Shown here piece by piece: positions 20,260 through 34,702 of a stretch of DNA of 64,000 bases (positions are counted from its first letter, which is position 1; the number at the start of each line of letters is the position of its first letter). The translations under genes were made by a program, and so were the position numbers. The DNA is from Cryobacterium tagatosivorans. GTDB lineage: Bacteria > Actinomycetota > Actinomycetes > Actinomycetales > Microbacteriaceae. The notes beneath the pieces are model-generated. The model was not told the DNA's origin, ran no database searches, and worked only from the letters and a program-made list of their open reading frames with translations. Location of the stretch: NCBI RefSeq assembly GCF_004402215.1, contig NZ_SOEZ01000011.1, positions 1 through 64,000 on the forward strand. The letters run 5' to 3'.

Positions 20260-20685
20260 ATGATCAATCAGACCCAGGATTCGCTCGCGTGGGTGCAGGA
20301 GCGCGGCGCGGGAGCCCTCGCCGAGAAGATGGGCATCGAGTTTGTTGAATTCACCGTCCAGCGGGCCGTGGCACGGATGCCGGTGGAGGGCAACACGCAG
20401 CCGGCGATGCTCATGCATGGCGGGGCATACGTCGTGCTCGGTGAGTCCCTCGGTTCGATGGCGGCGAACCTGCACGCCGGCCCGGGGAAGCTCGCGGTCG
20501 GCATCGAGATCAACGCCACCCACACGGGCTCGGCGACCTCCGGCTACGTGACCGGGGTGTGCACGGCGATCCACCTGGGCCGCACGCTCACCACGCACGA
20601 GATCGTGGTGACCGACGATCGGGGCCGCCGGTGCTCGACCATCCGCATCACGAACCTGATCAAGGACCTGCCGACGGAGGCCTGA
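20260..20685 (+). CDS. Hotdog-fold thioesterase, PaaI family
   Basis: A small acyl-CoA thioesterase of the PaaI/MenI type, 141 residues. The catalytic-site segment MHGGAYVVLGESLGSMAAN matches the family pattern HGG...LAE..GS.A, with the acidic nucleophile-activating glutamate. Likely substrates are aromatic or naphthoyl CoA esters such as 1,4-dihydroxy-2-naphthoyl-CoA of menaquinone synthesis, but this cannot be decided here. The ATG follows AAAGG at seven bases. It runs divergently from polA with a 55-bp shared promoter region and converges on pdtaR. Confidence 0.85.
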   Translation: MINQTQDSLAWVQERGAGALAEKMGIEFVEFTVQRAVARMPVEGNTQPAMLMHGGAYVVLGESLGSMAANLHAGPGKLAVGIEINATHTGSATSGYVTGVCTAIHLGRTLTTHEIVVTDDRGRRCSTIRITNLIKDLPTEA

Positions 20686-20704
20686 CCGCGCGCAGCCGAA
20701 CGAC

Positions 20705-20734
20705 AGCGGGGCCGGGGTTCTCCCCGGCCCCGCT
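20705..20734. terminator. Hairpin terminator between convergent genes
   Basis: A 13-bp perfect GC stem (AGCGGGGCCGGGG) with a TTCT loop lies between the ends of the thioesterase (plus) and pdtaR (minus). No long T run follows on either side, so it may act as a bidirectional barrier rather than a classical terminator. Confidence 0.65.
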
Positions 20735-20777
20735 TCGTCTGAACTTCGCTGCTTCCTGGTTTCGCTGCCTGGCTTCG

Positions 20778-21383
20778 CTACTTTTTGGCGGAGAGTTGCT
20801 CGATGATCGCCTGGGCGACGTCGTGCATGGTGAGGCGCCGGTCCATCGATGCCTTCTGGATCCAGCGGAACGCCTCGGGTTCGGTGAGGCCCATTTTCTC
20901 GTTGAGCAGGCCCTTGGCCCGGTCGACGAGCTTGCGGGTCTCGAAGCGCTCGACCAGGTCGGCGACCTCGGCCTCGAGGGTGATGATCTGGCTGTAGCGC
21001 GAGAGGGCGATCTCGATCGCGGGCAGCAGGTCGTTGGGGGTGAACGGCTTCACCACGTAGGCGAGCGCGCCGGCCTCGGTCGCCCGTTCGACGAGCTCCT
21101 TCTGGCTGAACGCGGTCAGCAGCACGACCGGGGCGATGTGCGCCTTGGTGATGCGCTCGGCGGCCGAGATGCCGTCGAGGTGGGGCATCTTCACGTCCAT
21201 GATGACCAGGTCGGGCCTGAGCTCCATGGCCAGGGCCACGGCGGTCTCCCCGTCGCCGGCTTCGCCGACCACCTCGAAGCCGTTGTCACGGAGAATTTCG
21301 ACGATGTCGAGACGGATGAGGGATTCATCCTCCGCAACGACAACGCGGCGGGGAGGAGTGGGGGGAGTCTCTTGGTCGGTCAC
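20778..21383 (-). CDS. pdtaR: ANTAR-domain response regulator PdtaR
   Basis: PdtaR is a two-component response regulator that acts on RNA through its ANTAR domain, usually paired with the kinase PdtaS. The 201-residue product has a receiver domain (about residues 12-130) with acidic pocket VVVAEDESLIRL and phosphoacceptor aspartate in LVIMDVKMPHLDG, then a coiled segment and an ANTAR domain (LVERFETRKLVDRAKGLL ... AFRWIQKASM). I start at the GTG at 21383; the longer frame upstream runs through the divergent tRNA gene and is not real. polA and pyk lie nearby, as around Rv1626 in Mycobacterium. Confidence 0.93.
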   Translation of the reverse strand: MTDQETPPTPPRRVVVAEDESLIRLDIVEILRDNGFEVVGEAGDGETAVALAMELRPDLVIMDVKMPHLDGISAAERITKAHIAPVVLLTAFSQKELVERATEAGALAYVVKPFTPNDLLPAIEIALSRYSQIITLEAEVADLVERFETRKLVDRAKGLLNEKMGLTEPEAFRWIQKASMDRRLTMHDVAQAIIEQLSAKK

Positions 21384-21400
21384 AGCCAAAAGCCTACGGT
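21372..21400 (+). promoter_or_regulatory. Promoter of tRNA-Leu
   Basis: On the plus strand -35 TTGGTC (21372-21377), 17-bp spacer, -10 TACGGT (21395-21400); a TATTCT follows directly. The tRNA starts about 20 bp later. The region overlaps the start of pdtaR on the other strand, so the two divergent promoters are interlocked. Confidence 0.5.
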
Positions 21401-21421
21401 ATTCTGGGGCAGGTGTTGTGA

Positions 21422-21507
21422 GCCGGTGTGGCGGAATGGCAGACGCGGAGCACTCAAAATGCTTTGTTCGAAAGGACGTGTGGGTTCGAGTCCCACCACC
21501 GGTACCA
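21422..21507 (+). tRNA. tRNA-Leu, anticodon CAA
   Basis: An 86-nt class II tRNA with acceptor arm GCCGGTG/CACCGGT, D-arm GCGGAATGGCAGACGC, anticodon loop CTCAAAA giving anticodon CAA (reads UUG), a long variable arm TGTTCGAAAGGACGT, T-arm GTGGG-TTCGAGT-CCCAC, discriminator A and an encoded CCA end. The first acceptor pair is G1-U72, a wobble. The long variable arm supports leucine. Confidence 0.95.
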
Positions 21508-21555
21508 CTGACACCCTGATTGTTGCCGCTCGCGCACACCCACCGCGGGACACCC

Positions 21556-21616
21556 GCTGAGTCGCGGACAAAGTACCTTCCCGTGCGAATTGAAGGTACT
21601 TTCTCCGCAACTCAGC
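21556..21616. repeat. Intergenic palindrome, family 2 copy A
   Basis: Arms of 25 bp (outer GCTGAGT, inner GTACCTTC) with two mismatches surround an 11-nt loop. It lies between the convergent ends of the tRNA and the NUDIX gene and supplies the NUDIX stop codon. Copy B lies at 22128 in the same orientation and length (61 bp). Confidence 0.9.
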
Positions 21617-22103
21617 CCCGCGCGGGGTGAACGTCGTGACCCGCCCACCAGGCGAACGCGTCGTCGGCCACGTCGTCGATCCACTCGAACCGGTCCAGCT
21701 CGGAGATCTCCGCCCTGGTGAACCAGCCCAGCTGCGAAACCTCGTCCTGCTCGAGCCACTGCACGCCGGAGTTCAGCCGGCAGGCGTAGACGGTCGTGAC
21801 GTACGACACCCGGTCGCCGTTCGGGCACGTCGTGGCCAGCCGTCGGCCGCCGTAACTGCCGACGACCCCGAGCACGTGCCCGTCGGCGCCGGTTTCCTCC
21901 ATGAGTTCCCGGCGCACGGCATCCAGCGGTTCCTCGAACGGTTCGATGCCGCCGCCGATGAATCCCCACTTGTCGCCGGCGACGTGCCGGGCGAGCAGCA
22001 GGCGTCCGGCGTCGTCGAAGACGGCGGCCGTCACGCCCGGCAGGAGCACGAGGTCGTGCCCGATGTGGCGACGCAGGTGTGAGACGTAATCGGAGGCAGG
22101 CAT
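21612..22103 (-). CDS. NUDIX hydrolase
   Basis: A 163-residue NUDIX hydrolase, which cleaves nucleoside diphosphates linked to another moiety. The NUDIX box is complete: GGIEPFEEPLDAVRRELMEETGA fits G-x5-E-x7-REL-x-EE-x-G. The opening VTAAVFDDAGRLLLARH and KWGFIGGG are typical. The substrate is not predictable. The ATG is set where the family homology begins; the weak frame upstream runs through a repeat. Both flanks carry the same palindromic element, and the last codons and stop lie at and in one of them. Confidence 0.88.
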   Translation of the reverse strand: MPASDYVSHLRRHIGHDLVLLPGVTAAVFDDAGRLLLARHVAGDKWGFIGGGIEPFEEPLDAVRRELMEETGADGHVLGVVGSYGGRRLATTCPNGDRVSYVTTVYACRLNSGVQWLEQDEVSQLGWFTRAEISELDRFEWIDDVADDAFAWWAGHDVHPARG

Positions 22104-22127
22104 GCGCCCCACCCTACGTTGACACCA

Positions 22128-22188
22128 GCTGAGTCGCGGACAAAGTACCTTCCCGCGCGAATCGAAGGTGCTTTTTCCGCAACTCAGC
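22128..22188. repeat. Intergenic palindrome, family 2 copy B
   Basis: A 61-bp element matching copy A at 21556 with a few substitutions, in the same orientation. The arm mismatches at positions 8 and 14 are shared with copy A. It lies 34 bp after the pyk stop and before the NUDIX start. Confidence 0.9.
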
Positions 22189-22221
22189 CGCGCGCGGGGC
22201 CAACCACGCGCCGGACGAACG

Positions 22222-23667
22222 CTAGTTGCGGGCGTACGCCGGGGCGACCTCGTTGTGGGCGTCACCGACGCGGTGCACGCGGATGTCGTTCGTGGAGCCG
22301 ACGATTCCGGGAGGGGAACCGGAGATGACCACGACCGTGTCGCCGATCTCGGCGAGGCCCTCACCGAGCAGGATGTCGTCGACCTGGCTGAACATCGAGT
22401 CCGTGTGGGTCACCCGGTCGACCAGGTAGGTCTGGATGCCCCAGGTCAGCGCCAGGCGACGGCGGATGCCGGGCTCGGGCGTGAAGGCCAGCATCGGGAT
22501 CTTCGACCGCAGGCGGGACATCCGCCGGGCCGAGTCGCCCGACTCGGTGAAGATGCAGAGGTACTTGGCCTCGACGAATTCGGCGACCTCGATGGCGGCG
22601 AGGGTGATCGCGCCGCCCTGGGTGCGCGGCTTGTTCGTCAGCGGCTGGATGCGCTCCAGGCCGTGCTCCTCGGTCGAGACGATGATCCGGGCCATGGTCT
22701 GCACCGTGACGACGGGGTACTCGCCGACGCTGGTCTCCCCGCTGAGCATGACGGCGTCCGCGCCGTCGAGCACGGCGTTGGCGACGTCGGAGGTCTCCGC
22801 GCGGGTGGGTACCGGCGCGTGGATCATCGACTCGAGCATCTGGGTGGCGACGATGACGGGTTTGGCCATGCGCCGGGCGATCTCGACGGCCCGCTTCTGC
22901 ACGATCGGGACTGCCTCGAGCGGCAGCTCGACGCCCAGGTCGCCGCGGGCGACCATGATGGCGTCGAAGGCGTCGATGATCTCTTCGAGGTTGTCGACGG
23001 CCTGGGGCTTCTCGATCTTCGCGATCACCGGGACGCGGCGGCCCTCTTCGGCCATGATGTTATGCACCCGGGTGACGTCGGCGGCGTCGCGCACGAACGA
23101 CAGGGCGATCAGGTCGGCGCCGAGGCGCAGGCCCCAGCGGAGGTCGGCTTCGTCCTTCTCGGACAGCGCCGGGACGTTGACGGCCACGCCGGGCAGGTTG
23201 ATGCCCTTGTTGTTCGAGACCGGGCCGGCCACGATCACGCGGGTGGTGACGACGATGCCGTCGGTCGCCTCGACCTGGACCTTGACCTTGCCGTCGTCGA
23301 TCAGCAGGAAGTCGCCCGCCTTCACGTCGAGGGGAAGGCCCTTGTAGGTCGTGCCGGAGAGTTCCTTCGTGCCCAGCACGTCCTGGGTGGTGATCTTGAA
23401 GATGTCGCCCACGGCGAGCTCGTAGGGGCCGCCCTCGAACTTGCCGAGCCGGATCTTCGGGCCCTGCAGGTCGACCATCACGGCAACGGCGCGGCCGGAG
23501 TCGTTGGCGGCCTTGCGGACGTTGGCGTAGATGCCCTCGTGGACGTCGTAGGTGCCGTGGCTCAGGTTCATCCGGCAGACGTCGACGCCCGCGTCGATGA
23601 TCGCCCGGATCTGCTCGTAGCTGGATGCTGCCGGCCCGAGGGTGGCGACGATTTTAGCGCGTCTCAT
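22222..23667 (-). CDS. pyk: Pyruvate kinase
   Basis: Pyk converts phosphoenolpyruvate and ADP to pyruvate and ATP. The 481-residue product starts MRRAKIVATLGPAASSYEQI, with CRMNLSHGTYDVHEG, the active-site stretch VPVIAKIEKPQAVDNLEEI with the catalytic lysine, and VARGDLGVELPLEAVP. The C-terminal allosteric domain is present. The ATG at 23667 is preferred over one 12 codons upstream because it aligns with the family start. It lies between gltD and the repeat-flanked NUDIX gene; 75 bp separate it from gltD. Confidence 0.97.
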   Translation of the reverse strand: MRRAKIVATLGPAASSYEQIRAIIDAGVDVCRMNLSHGTYDVHEGIYANVRKAANDSGRAVAVMVDLQGPKIRLGKFEGGPYELAVGDIFKITTQDVLGTKELSGTTYKGLPLDVKAGDFLLIDDGKVKVQVEATDGIVVTTRVIVAGPVSNNKGINLPGVAVNVPALSEKDEADLRWGLRLGADLIALSFVRDAADVTRVHNIMAEEGRRVPVIAKIEKPQAVDNLEEIIDAFDAIMVARGDLGVELPLEAVPIVQKRAVEIARRMAKPVIVATQMLESMIHAPVPTRAETSDVANAVLDGADAVMLSGETSVGEYPVVTVQTMARIIVSTEEHGLERIQPLTNKPRTQGGAITLAAIEVAEFVEAKYLCIFTESGDSARRMSRLRSKIPMLAFTPEPGIRRRLALTWGIQTYLVDRVTHTDSMFSQVDDILLGEGLAEIGDTVVVISGSPPGIVGSTNDIRVHRVGDAHNEVAPAYARN

Positions 23668-23742
23668 ACTGGTGGGGCTCCGATTTCCGCGCTGGTGGCG
23701 CATTGGGACTTGCGTAAGTTACATCCCCTGGGGGACGTCTAG

Positions 23743-29770
<6,028 letters not shown>

Positions 29771-29882
29771 GGGACCGTCCTCACGAAATGACTGGCAAGT
29801 AGGGACGACTTTGGCCCGCTGGTAGGTGTGACTTGCACGCCGGCCCGTCATGCCGGGACCGGCCGTGGACCGCGTGGAGGGG

Positions 29883-30857
29883 TTACCGGGCCTGGGGAGG
29901 TGAGTCGCGTTTGCTTGTGGCGGCGACGTCACCCGATTCGATGGGTTCGCCGGCTTCGTCGCCGTGATCCTCTGAGTCAAAATCGATGTCGTCAGATTCT
30001 ACATCAGCGCCCGCGCGCTTCCATTCGCGTCCCGGCACATAGACCGAGAGCGGGACGCCGGTGTGGCGGTGCCGCTGCACGAGGATGATGGCGATTCCCA
30101 GCACGACGGCGGCGATCGAGGCCCACACGTTCGTGCGCAGCCCGAGGATGAGCTCGCTCGGATCGACGCGGATGCTCTCGAAGACGCTGCGTCCAAGGCC
30201 GTACCAGATCAGGTACACGCCGAAGGCCTTGCCCCAGCGCAGGTTGATCCGGCGCTCGAGCAGGATGATGACGGCCACGCCGGCGAGGTTCCAGATGATC
30301 TCGTAGAGGAACGTGGGGTGGAACAGGGTTCCCGGCGGCAGGCCGAGCGGGTAGGCGGCGTTGGTCGATTCGATCTCGAGCCCCCACGGCAGGGTGGTCG
30401 GCAGGCCGAACAGTTCGTGGTTGAACCAGTTGCCGAGGCGGCCCATCGCCTGGGCGAGGAGCATTCCGGGGGCGACGGCGTCCAGGAACGCCCAGAAGCG
30501 GATACCGGACAGGCGGCAGCCGATGTACGCGCCGACGGCGCCGCCGATCAGCGACCCGAAGATGGCGTTGCCGCCCTTCCAGATGGCGAACACGTCCCAG
30601 AGGTTGGCGCCCTCGTAGAAGTAATCACCCGGGTGGGTGAGCACGTGGTAGATCCGGGCCCCGATGATGCCCAGCGGCACCGCCCAGAGGATGATGTCGA
30701 GCACGACGCCCGGCTCCCCGCCGCGCCTGGTGAGGCGCCGCGAGGTCAGGATGGTGGCGGCGATGATGCCGGCGAGGATGCACAGCGCGTAGGCGTGGAT
30801 GCGGAACGGGCCGAGGTCGAAGAAGCTCCACTCGGGGCTCGGGATGCTCAGGGGCAT
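29883..30857 (-). CDS. lgt: Prolipoprotein diacylglyceryl transferase
   Basis: Lgt attaches diacylglycerol to the lipobox cysteine of prelipoproteins in the cytoplasmic membrane. The product has about seven membrane helices, and the signature [14 protein letters not shown] charged, acidic C-terminal tail of about 60 residues (ending [10 protein letters not shown]) extends beyond the usual end. The start is uncertain: ATG at 30857 ([10 protein letters not shown]) fits the family, while a GTG two codons earlier has AAAGG at ten bases. It lies behind trpA, whose stop codon overlaps a TAGGCT that could be an lgt -10. Confidence 0.94.
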   Translation of the reverse strand: MPLSIPSPEWSFFDLGPFRIHAYALCILAGIIAATILTSRRLTRRGGEPGVVLDIILWAVPLGIIGARIYHVLTHPGDYFYEGANLWDVFAIWKGGNAIFGSLIGGAVGAYIGCRLSGIRFWAFLDAVAPGMLLAQAMGRLGNWFNHELFGLPTTLPWGLEIESTNAAYPLGLPPGTLFHPTFLYEIIWNLAGVAVIILLERRINLRWGKAFGVYLIWYGLGRSVFESIRVDPSELILGLRTNVWASIAAVVLGIAIILVQRHRHTGVPLSVYVPGREWKRAGADVESDDIDFDSEDHGDEAGEPIESGDVAATSKRDSPPQAR

Positions 30858-30935
30858 AAACACTGGTGTACAGCCTTTCATCGTGGCGCATGCGTCACTC
30901 GGGGGCGGACTGGCGTCCGCCTCGGTCAATTTAGC

Positions 30936-31754
30936 CTAGTTGGCGGGCCGGAGGTCCCGCGTTCCTGTGGAGAGCCGCTTCGCCAGGGCGGCGACGGCGT
31001 CGACTCCCCCGTCTGCCAGCGCCTTGACCAGGGCGGAGCCCACGATCGCGCCGTCGGCGTAACCGAGGATCTCGCGCACCTGCTCCGGGGTGGAAATCCC
31101 GACTCCGACGCAGGTGCTGGTCGAACCGGCCGCGCGCAGCCGGTCGACGAGGATGCGGGCGGCAGCGTCGACGTCGGCCCTGGCCCCGGTGATCCCCATC
31201 GTGGAGACGGCGTAGACGAACCCTCGGCTCGCGGCGACGGTCTGGGCGAGCCGGGCGTCGGATGACGACGGCGCGGCCAGGAAGACCCGGTCGAGGCCGG
31301 TTCGTTCGCTGGCTGCCAGCCACTCGGACGCTTCGTCGGGGATCAGGTCGGGGGTGATCAGGCCGGCGCCGCCGGCGGCGAGCAGGTCGTCGGCGAAACG
31401 ATCGACGCCGTACTGCACGACCGGGTTCCAGTAGGTCATCACGAGCACCGGCGCGTCGACCTGTGCGGTGATCGCCCTGACGGCCTCGAAGCCGTGGCGC
31501 AGCCGGAATCCGCCGGCGAGGGCCTCCTGGGTGGCGGCCTGGATGACCGGGCCGTCCATGACCGGGTCGGAGTAGGGCAGTCCGAGTTCGAGGATGTCGA
31601 CGCCGTTCCGGACGATCGCCACCGCGGCGTCGATGCTCTCGGTCAGCGTCGGGAAGCCGACCGGCAGGTACCCGATCAGGGCGCCACTGCCGGCCTCCCG
31701 GCGGAGGGCGATGGTCTGCTCGACCGACCGTGTGCCGGTTCCGGCGCCGCTCAT
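30936..31754 (-). CDS. trpA: Tryptophan synthase alpha chain
   Basis: TrpA cleaves indole-3-glycerol phosphate to indole for the beta chain. The 272-residue TIM barrel carries the catalytic glutamate and aspartate in [20 protein letters not shown], and the phosphate-binding [10 protein letters not shown] and GSALVKAL. Its ATG overlaps trpB by 4 bp (ATGA). It is the last trp gene of this cluster. Confidence 0.97.
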   Translation of the reverse strand: MSGAGTGTRSVEQTIALRREAGSGALIGYLPVGFPTLTESIDAAVAIVRNGVDILELGLPYSDPVMDGPVIQAATQEALAGGFRLRHGFEAVRAITAQVDAPVLVMTYWNPVVQYGVDRFADDLLAAGGAGLITPDLIPDEASEWLAASERTGLDRVFLAAPSSSDARLAQTVAASRGFVYAVSTMGITGARADVDAAARILVDRLRAAGSTSTCVGVGISTPEQVREILGYADGAIVGSALVKALADGGVDAVAALAKRLSTGTRDLRPAN

Positions 31755-32962
31755 GACTGGGCCGCCCCGGCGTCGAGGAGGTCGAAGTACCGGCCGGCGG
31801 TCTCCATGTCCTTGTCACCGCGCCCGCTCAGGTTGACCAGGATGGTCGCGCCTGGGCCGAGTTCCCGGCCCAGTTCGAGCGTGCCGGCGAGGGCGTGCGC
31901 CGATTCGATGGCGGGGATGATGCCCTCCGTGCGGCTGAGCAGGCGCAGCGCGTCCATCGCCTGCGCGTCGGTGACGGGCAGGTAGGTGGCGCGGCCGATG
32001 GAGGCCAGCCAGGCGTGCTCCGGCCCGACGCCCGGGTAGTCGAGGCCCGCCGAGATGGAGTGCGACTCGACGGTCTGGCCGTCCTCGTCCTGCAGCAGGA
32101 GGCTGCGCGCCCCGTGCAGCACGCCCGGGCTGCCCTTGGTGATGGTGGCGGCGTGCCGGGGCGTGTCGACGCCGTCCCCGGCCGCTTCGTAGCCGTATAG
32201 GGCAACCTCCGCGTCGTCGAGGAACGCGTGGAAGATGCCCATGGCGTTGGAGCCGCCGCCGACGCAGGCTGTGACGGCGTCGGGCAGGCCGCCGGTGAGG
32301 TCGAGGACCTGCTGGCGGGCCTCCTCGCCGATGATCTTCTGGAAGTCGCGCACCATGGCCGGGAACGGGTGCGGCCCGGCGACCGTGCCGAAGATGTAGT
32401 TGGTGTTGCCGACGTTGGTCACCCAGTCGCGCATGGCGTCGTTGATGGCGTCCTTGAGAGTGCGGGAGCCGGACTTGACCGCGACGACCTCCGCGCCGAG
32501 GAGGCGCATCCGGGCCACGTTCAGGGCCTGCCGTTCGGTGTCGACCTCGCCCATGTAGACGACGCAGTCGAGGCCGAACAGGGCGGCGGCGGTGGCCGTG
32601 GCCACGCCGTGCTGGCCGGCGCCGGTTTCCGCGATCACCCGGGTCTTGCCGATCCGCTTCGTGAGCAGGGCCTGGCCGAGCACGTTGTTGATCTTGTGCG
32701 ACCCGGTGTGGTTGAGGTCTTCCCGCTTGAGGATGATGCGGGCGCCGCCGGCGTGGGCGGCGAAGCGCGGCACCTCGGTGATGATCGACGGCCGGCCGGT
32801 GTAGCTGCGGTGCAGTTCGGCCAGCTCCGCGGCGAACGCCGGGTCTTCGCGGGCGAGGGCGTATTCGGCGCTGAGCTCGTCGAGCGCGGCCATGAGCGAC
32901 TCGGGCACCCAGCGGCCGCCGAACTCGCCGAAGTAGGGGCCGGATTCTGTGCGTAAGGACAT
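31751..32962 (-). CDS. trpB: Tryptophan synthase beta chain
   Basis: TrpB joins indole and serine with pyridoxal phosphate. The 403-residue product has [14 protein letters not shown] at the start, the PLP lysine in [14 protein letters not shown], the indole-site glutamate in [13 protein letters not shown], and the phosphate loop [10 protein letters not shown]. It is the type I beta chain. Three bases separate it from trpC upstream and it overlaps trpA downstream. Confidence 0.98.
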   Translation of the reverse strand: MSLRTESGPYFGEFGGRWVPESLMAALDELSAEYALAREDPAFAAELAELHRSYTGRPSIITEVPRFAAHAGGARIILKREDLNHTGSHKINNVLGQALLTKRIGKTRVIAETGAGQHGVATATAAALFGLDCVVYMGEVDTERQALNVARMRLLGAEVVAVKSGSRTLKDAINDAMRDWVTNVGNTNYIFGTVAGPHPFPAMVRDFQKIIGEEARQQVLDLTGGLPDAVTACVGGGSNAMGIFHAFLDDAEVALYGYEAAGDGVDTPRHAATITKGSPGVLHGARSLLLQDEDGQTVESHSISAGLDYPGVGPEHAWLASIGRATYLPVTDAQAMDALRLLSRTEGIIPAIESAHALAGTLELGRELGPGATILVNLSGRGDKDMETAGRYFDLLDAGAAQS

Positions 32963-32965
32963 GTA

Positions 32966-33736
32966 TTAAACCGCCAGGAACTCGGTGAGGGTACGGATGG
33001 GGTCGCTCGTGACGAGCGCTTCGCCGACGAGGACGACGTCGGCGCCGGCCGCGCGGTAGTGGGCGACATCCGCCGCGGTCTTCACGGCGGATTCGGCGAC
33101 GCGGACCACGCCGGACGGGATGCGGTCGGCGAGGGTGCCGAACAGGTCCTGGTCGAGTTCGAAGGTCGACAGGTTTCGGGCGTTCACCCCGACGAGGCTC
33201 GCGCCGATGTCCAGCGCCCGGTGCACCTCGTCGGCGCTGTGCGTTTCGACCAGGGCGGTCATGCCGAGTTCGCGAACGAGGTCGTGCAGGGACTGGAGGG
33301 TGCCCTGGTCCAGGGCGGCGACGATCAGCAGGACGAGGTCGGCACCGGCGGCCCTGGCCTCGAAGACCTGGTACGGGTCACCGATGAAGTCCTTGCGAAG
33401 GACCGGGATGCTCACGGCGGCCCGCACCTGCTCGAGGTCGTCCAGCGACCCCTTGAATCGCCGGCCTTCGGTGAGGACGCTGATCGCGCTGGCCCCGCCG
33501 AACTCGTACGACACGGCGAGGGCGGCCGGATCGGGGATCTCGGCGAGCTGGCCCCTGGAGGGGCTGGCACGCTTCACCTCGGCGATGATCTTGACGCGGT
33601 CGGCCGGCGCGAGGGCGGCGAGGGCGTCTATCGCCGGGGCGCGGGCGAGGGCCGCTGCCTCGACCTCGACGGACGGACGGACGGCCCGGCGCGCTTCGGC
33701 GTCGGCGACGGCACCTGCCAGGAGCTCGGTCAGCAC
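32966..33736 (-). CDS. trpC: Indole-3-glycerol phosphate synthase
   Basis: TrpC closes the indole ring from CdRP. The 256-residue barrel shows KIIAEVKRASPSRG with a catalytic lysine, VLRKDFIGDPYQV with the second lysine, VGVNARNLSTFELD and the C-terminal phosphate site GADVVLVGEALV. The GTG start is four bases after the small membrane gene upstream. trpD and trpG are not in this window, so the set is split in the genome. Confidence 0.97.
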   Translation of the reverse strand: MLTELLAGAVADAEARRAVRPSVEVEAAALARAPAIDALAALAPADRVKIIAEVKRASPSRGQLAEIPDPAALAVSYEFGGASAISVLTEGRRFKGSLDDLEQVRAAVSIPVLRKDFIGDPYQVFEARAAGADLVLLIVAALDQGTLQSLHDLVRELGMTALVETHSADEVHRALDIGASLVGVNARNLSTFELDQDLFGTLADRIPSGVVRVAESAVKTAADVAHYRAAGADVVLVGEALVTSDPIRTLTEFLAV

Positions 33737-33740
33737 TCGG

Positions 33741-33968
33741 TCAATGACTCTCGGAGGCGGATTTGGAGCCGCCGACGCCGTGGCCGACCTTCGCCATGAT
33801 CCAACCCACGGCGGCGCCGACGAGCAGGAGCGCGACCGAGGCCCAGACGAGCCACTCCAGCTCGAGGAAGAACGCGACGGTCCCGATGGTGAAGGCGAGC
33901 AGCATGATCGTGACAGCGGTCCACGCCGCCGTCGAATGGCCGTGACCGGGGTCCGACTCGAAGCTCAT
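33741..33968 (-). CDS. Small two-helix membrane protein (DUF6704-like)
   Basis: A 75-residue protein with a short histidine-rich N-terminus (DPGHGHSTAAWTAV) and two membrane helices, about residues 17-36 and 40-59. It resembles the DUF6704 proteins found in this position of the trp cluster in Microbacteriaceae; that family has no known function. AGGAG lies upstream of the ATG. Its place between the TRP membrane protein and trpC, with four bases to trpC, points to co-expression with tryptophan synthesis. Confidence 0.8.
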   Translation of the reverse strand: MSFESDPGHGHSTAAWTAVTIMLLAFTIGTVAFFLELEWLVWASVALLLVGAAVGWIMAKVGHGVGGSKSASESH

Positions 33969-34069
33969 GGTTCTCCTCTTATGCGTTCGTGGTGGGGTGG
34001 TGACACTCGCGCGGATGGTGCTGCGCTTCCGGCTAAAACAAGTCTAGCGGCCCGGCGGATGCCGGGTGG

Positions 34070-34702
34070 TCAGTGCGACTGCCCGGTGGTCGGGTCGTCC
34101 CCGCGGCTCAGTTCGTCCCAGTCGTCGACGGCGTCCCGGGGCGGCGCCTCGCCGGTACCGTCGGTGCCGGCGGCACGCACGGGCTCGAGGCGGACGCTCT
34201 GGTAGCGCGTCGTCGGGCCGGGCCAGCGCCTCGCCGTGGCGACGATTCCCGCGCCGAGCAGGGCCATGAGGACCCCCGCGGCCAGGGCGACGAACGGCCA
34301 GGCGGTCACGCTCGGATCGACGAGTGCGACCGCGATCGATTCCCTGCCGGAGATCCCGGTGGCATCCGTGACCGCCGCGGCGGCGGCCCTGGCGGGGTCG
34401 CTGACGGCGAGGAAGCCGCCGAGGAAGACGGAGAGGCCGAGGAGGACCTCGAGCAGGCCCAGGACCACCCGGATGACCGGGCCGGCGATGGTCAGCGCGG
34501 CGCCGAGGGCTAGGCCGGCCAGCGCGAGTGCCGTCAGCGCCGGCGAGGCGGTCGACCCGGTTACCTCGAGGTGTTCCCGGGCGGAGCCGCTCGCCTGGAC
34601 GTCGGCCTGGATCCAGACCTGGGTCCAGGCGAGGAGAGCGAGCCCGCTGGCCGCGAGCACGCCGAGGATGAGCCCGAGTTTCAGGCGCCGGCCGCTGGGC
34701 AT
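34070..34702 (-). CDS. Trp biosynthesis-associated membrane protein (TRP family)
   Basis: A 210-residue membrane protein of the family found only in actinobacterial trp operons (TIGR02234 type). It has about four membrane helices: residues 9-26, 55-73, 75-97 and 131-152, then a hydrophilic C-terminal tail. The extracellular part contains WIQADVQASG, typical of the family. Role unknown. Its ATG overlaps the trpE stop by one base (TGATG), so it is coupled to trpE. A 101-bp gap to the next gene holds no clear signal. Confidence 0.88.
   Translation of the reverse strand: MPSGRRLKLGLILGVLAASGLALLAWTQVWIQADVQASGSAREHLEVTGSTASPALTALALAGLALGAALTIAGPVIRVVLGLLEVLLGLSVFLGGFLAVSDPARAAAAAVTDATGISGRESIAVALVDPSVTAWPFVALAAGVLMALLGAGIVATARRWPGPTTRYQSVRLEPVRAAGTDGTGEAPPRDAVDDWDELSRGDDPTTGQSH

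Noticed and set aside
33969..34069. A terminator or promoter between the TRP gene and the DUF6704 gene
   Set aside because: A short CCCGG stem and a TAGACT are present, but the stem lacks a T tract and the hexamer has no -35; not enough to call.
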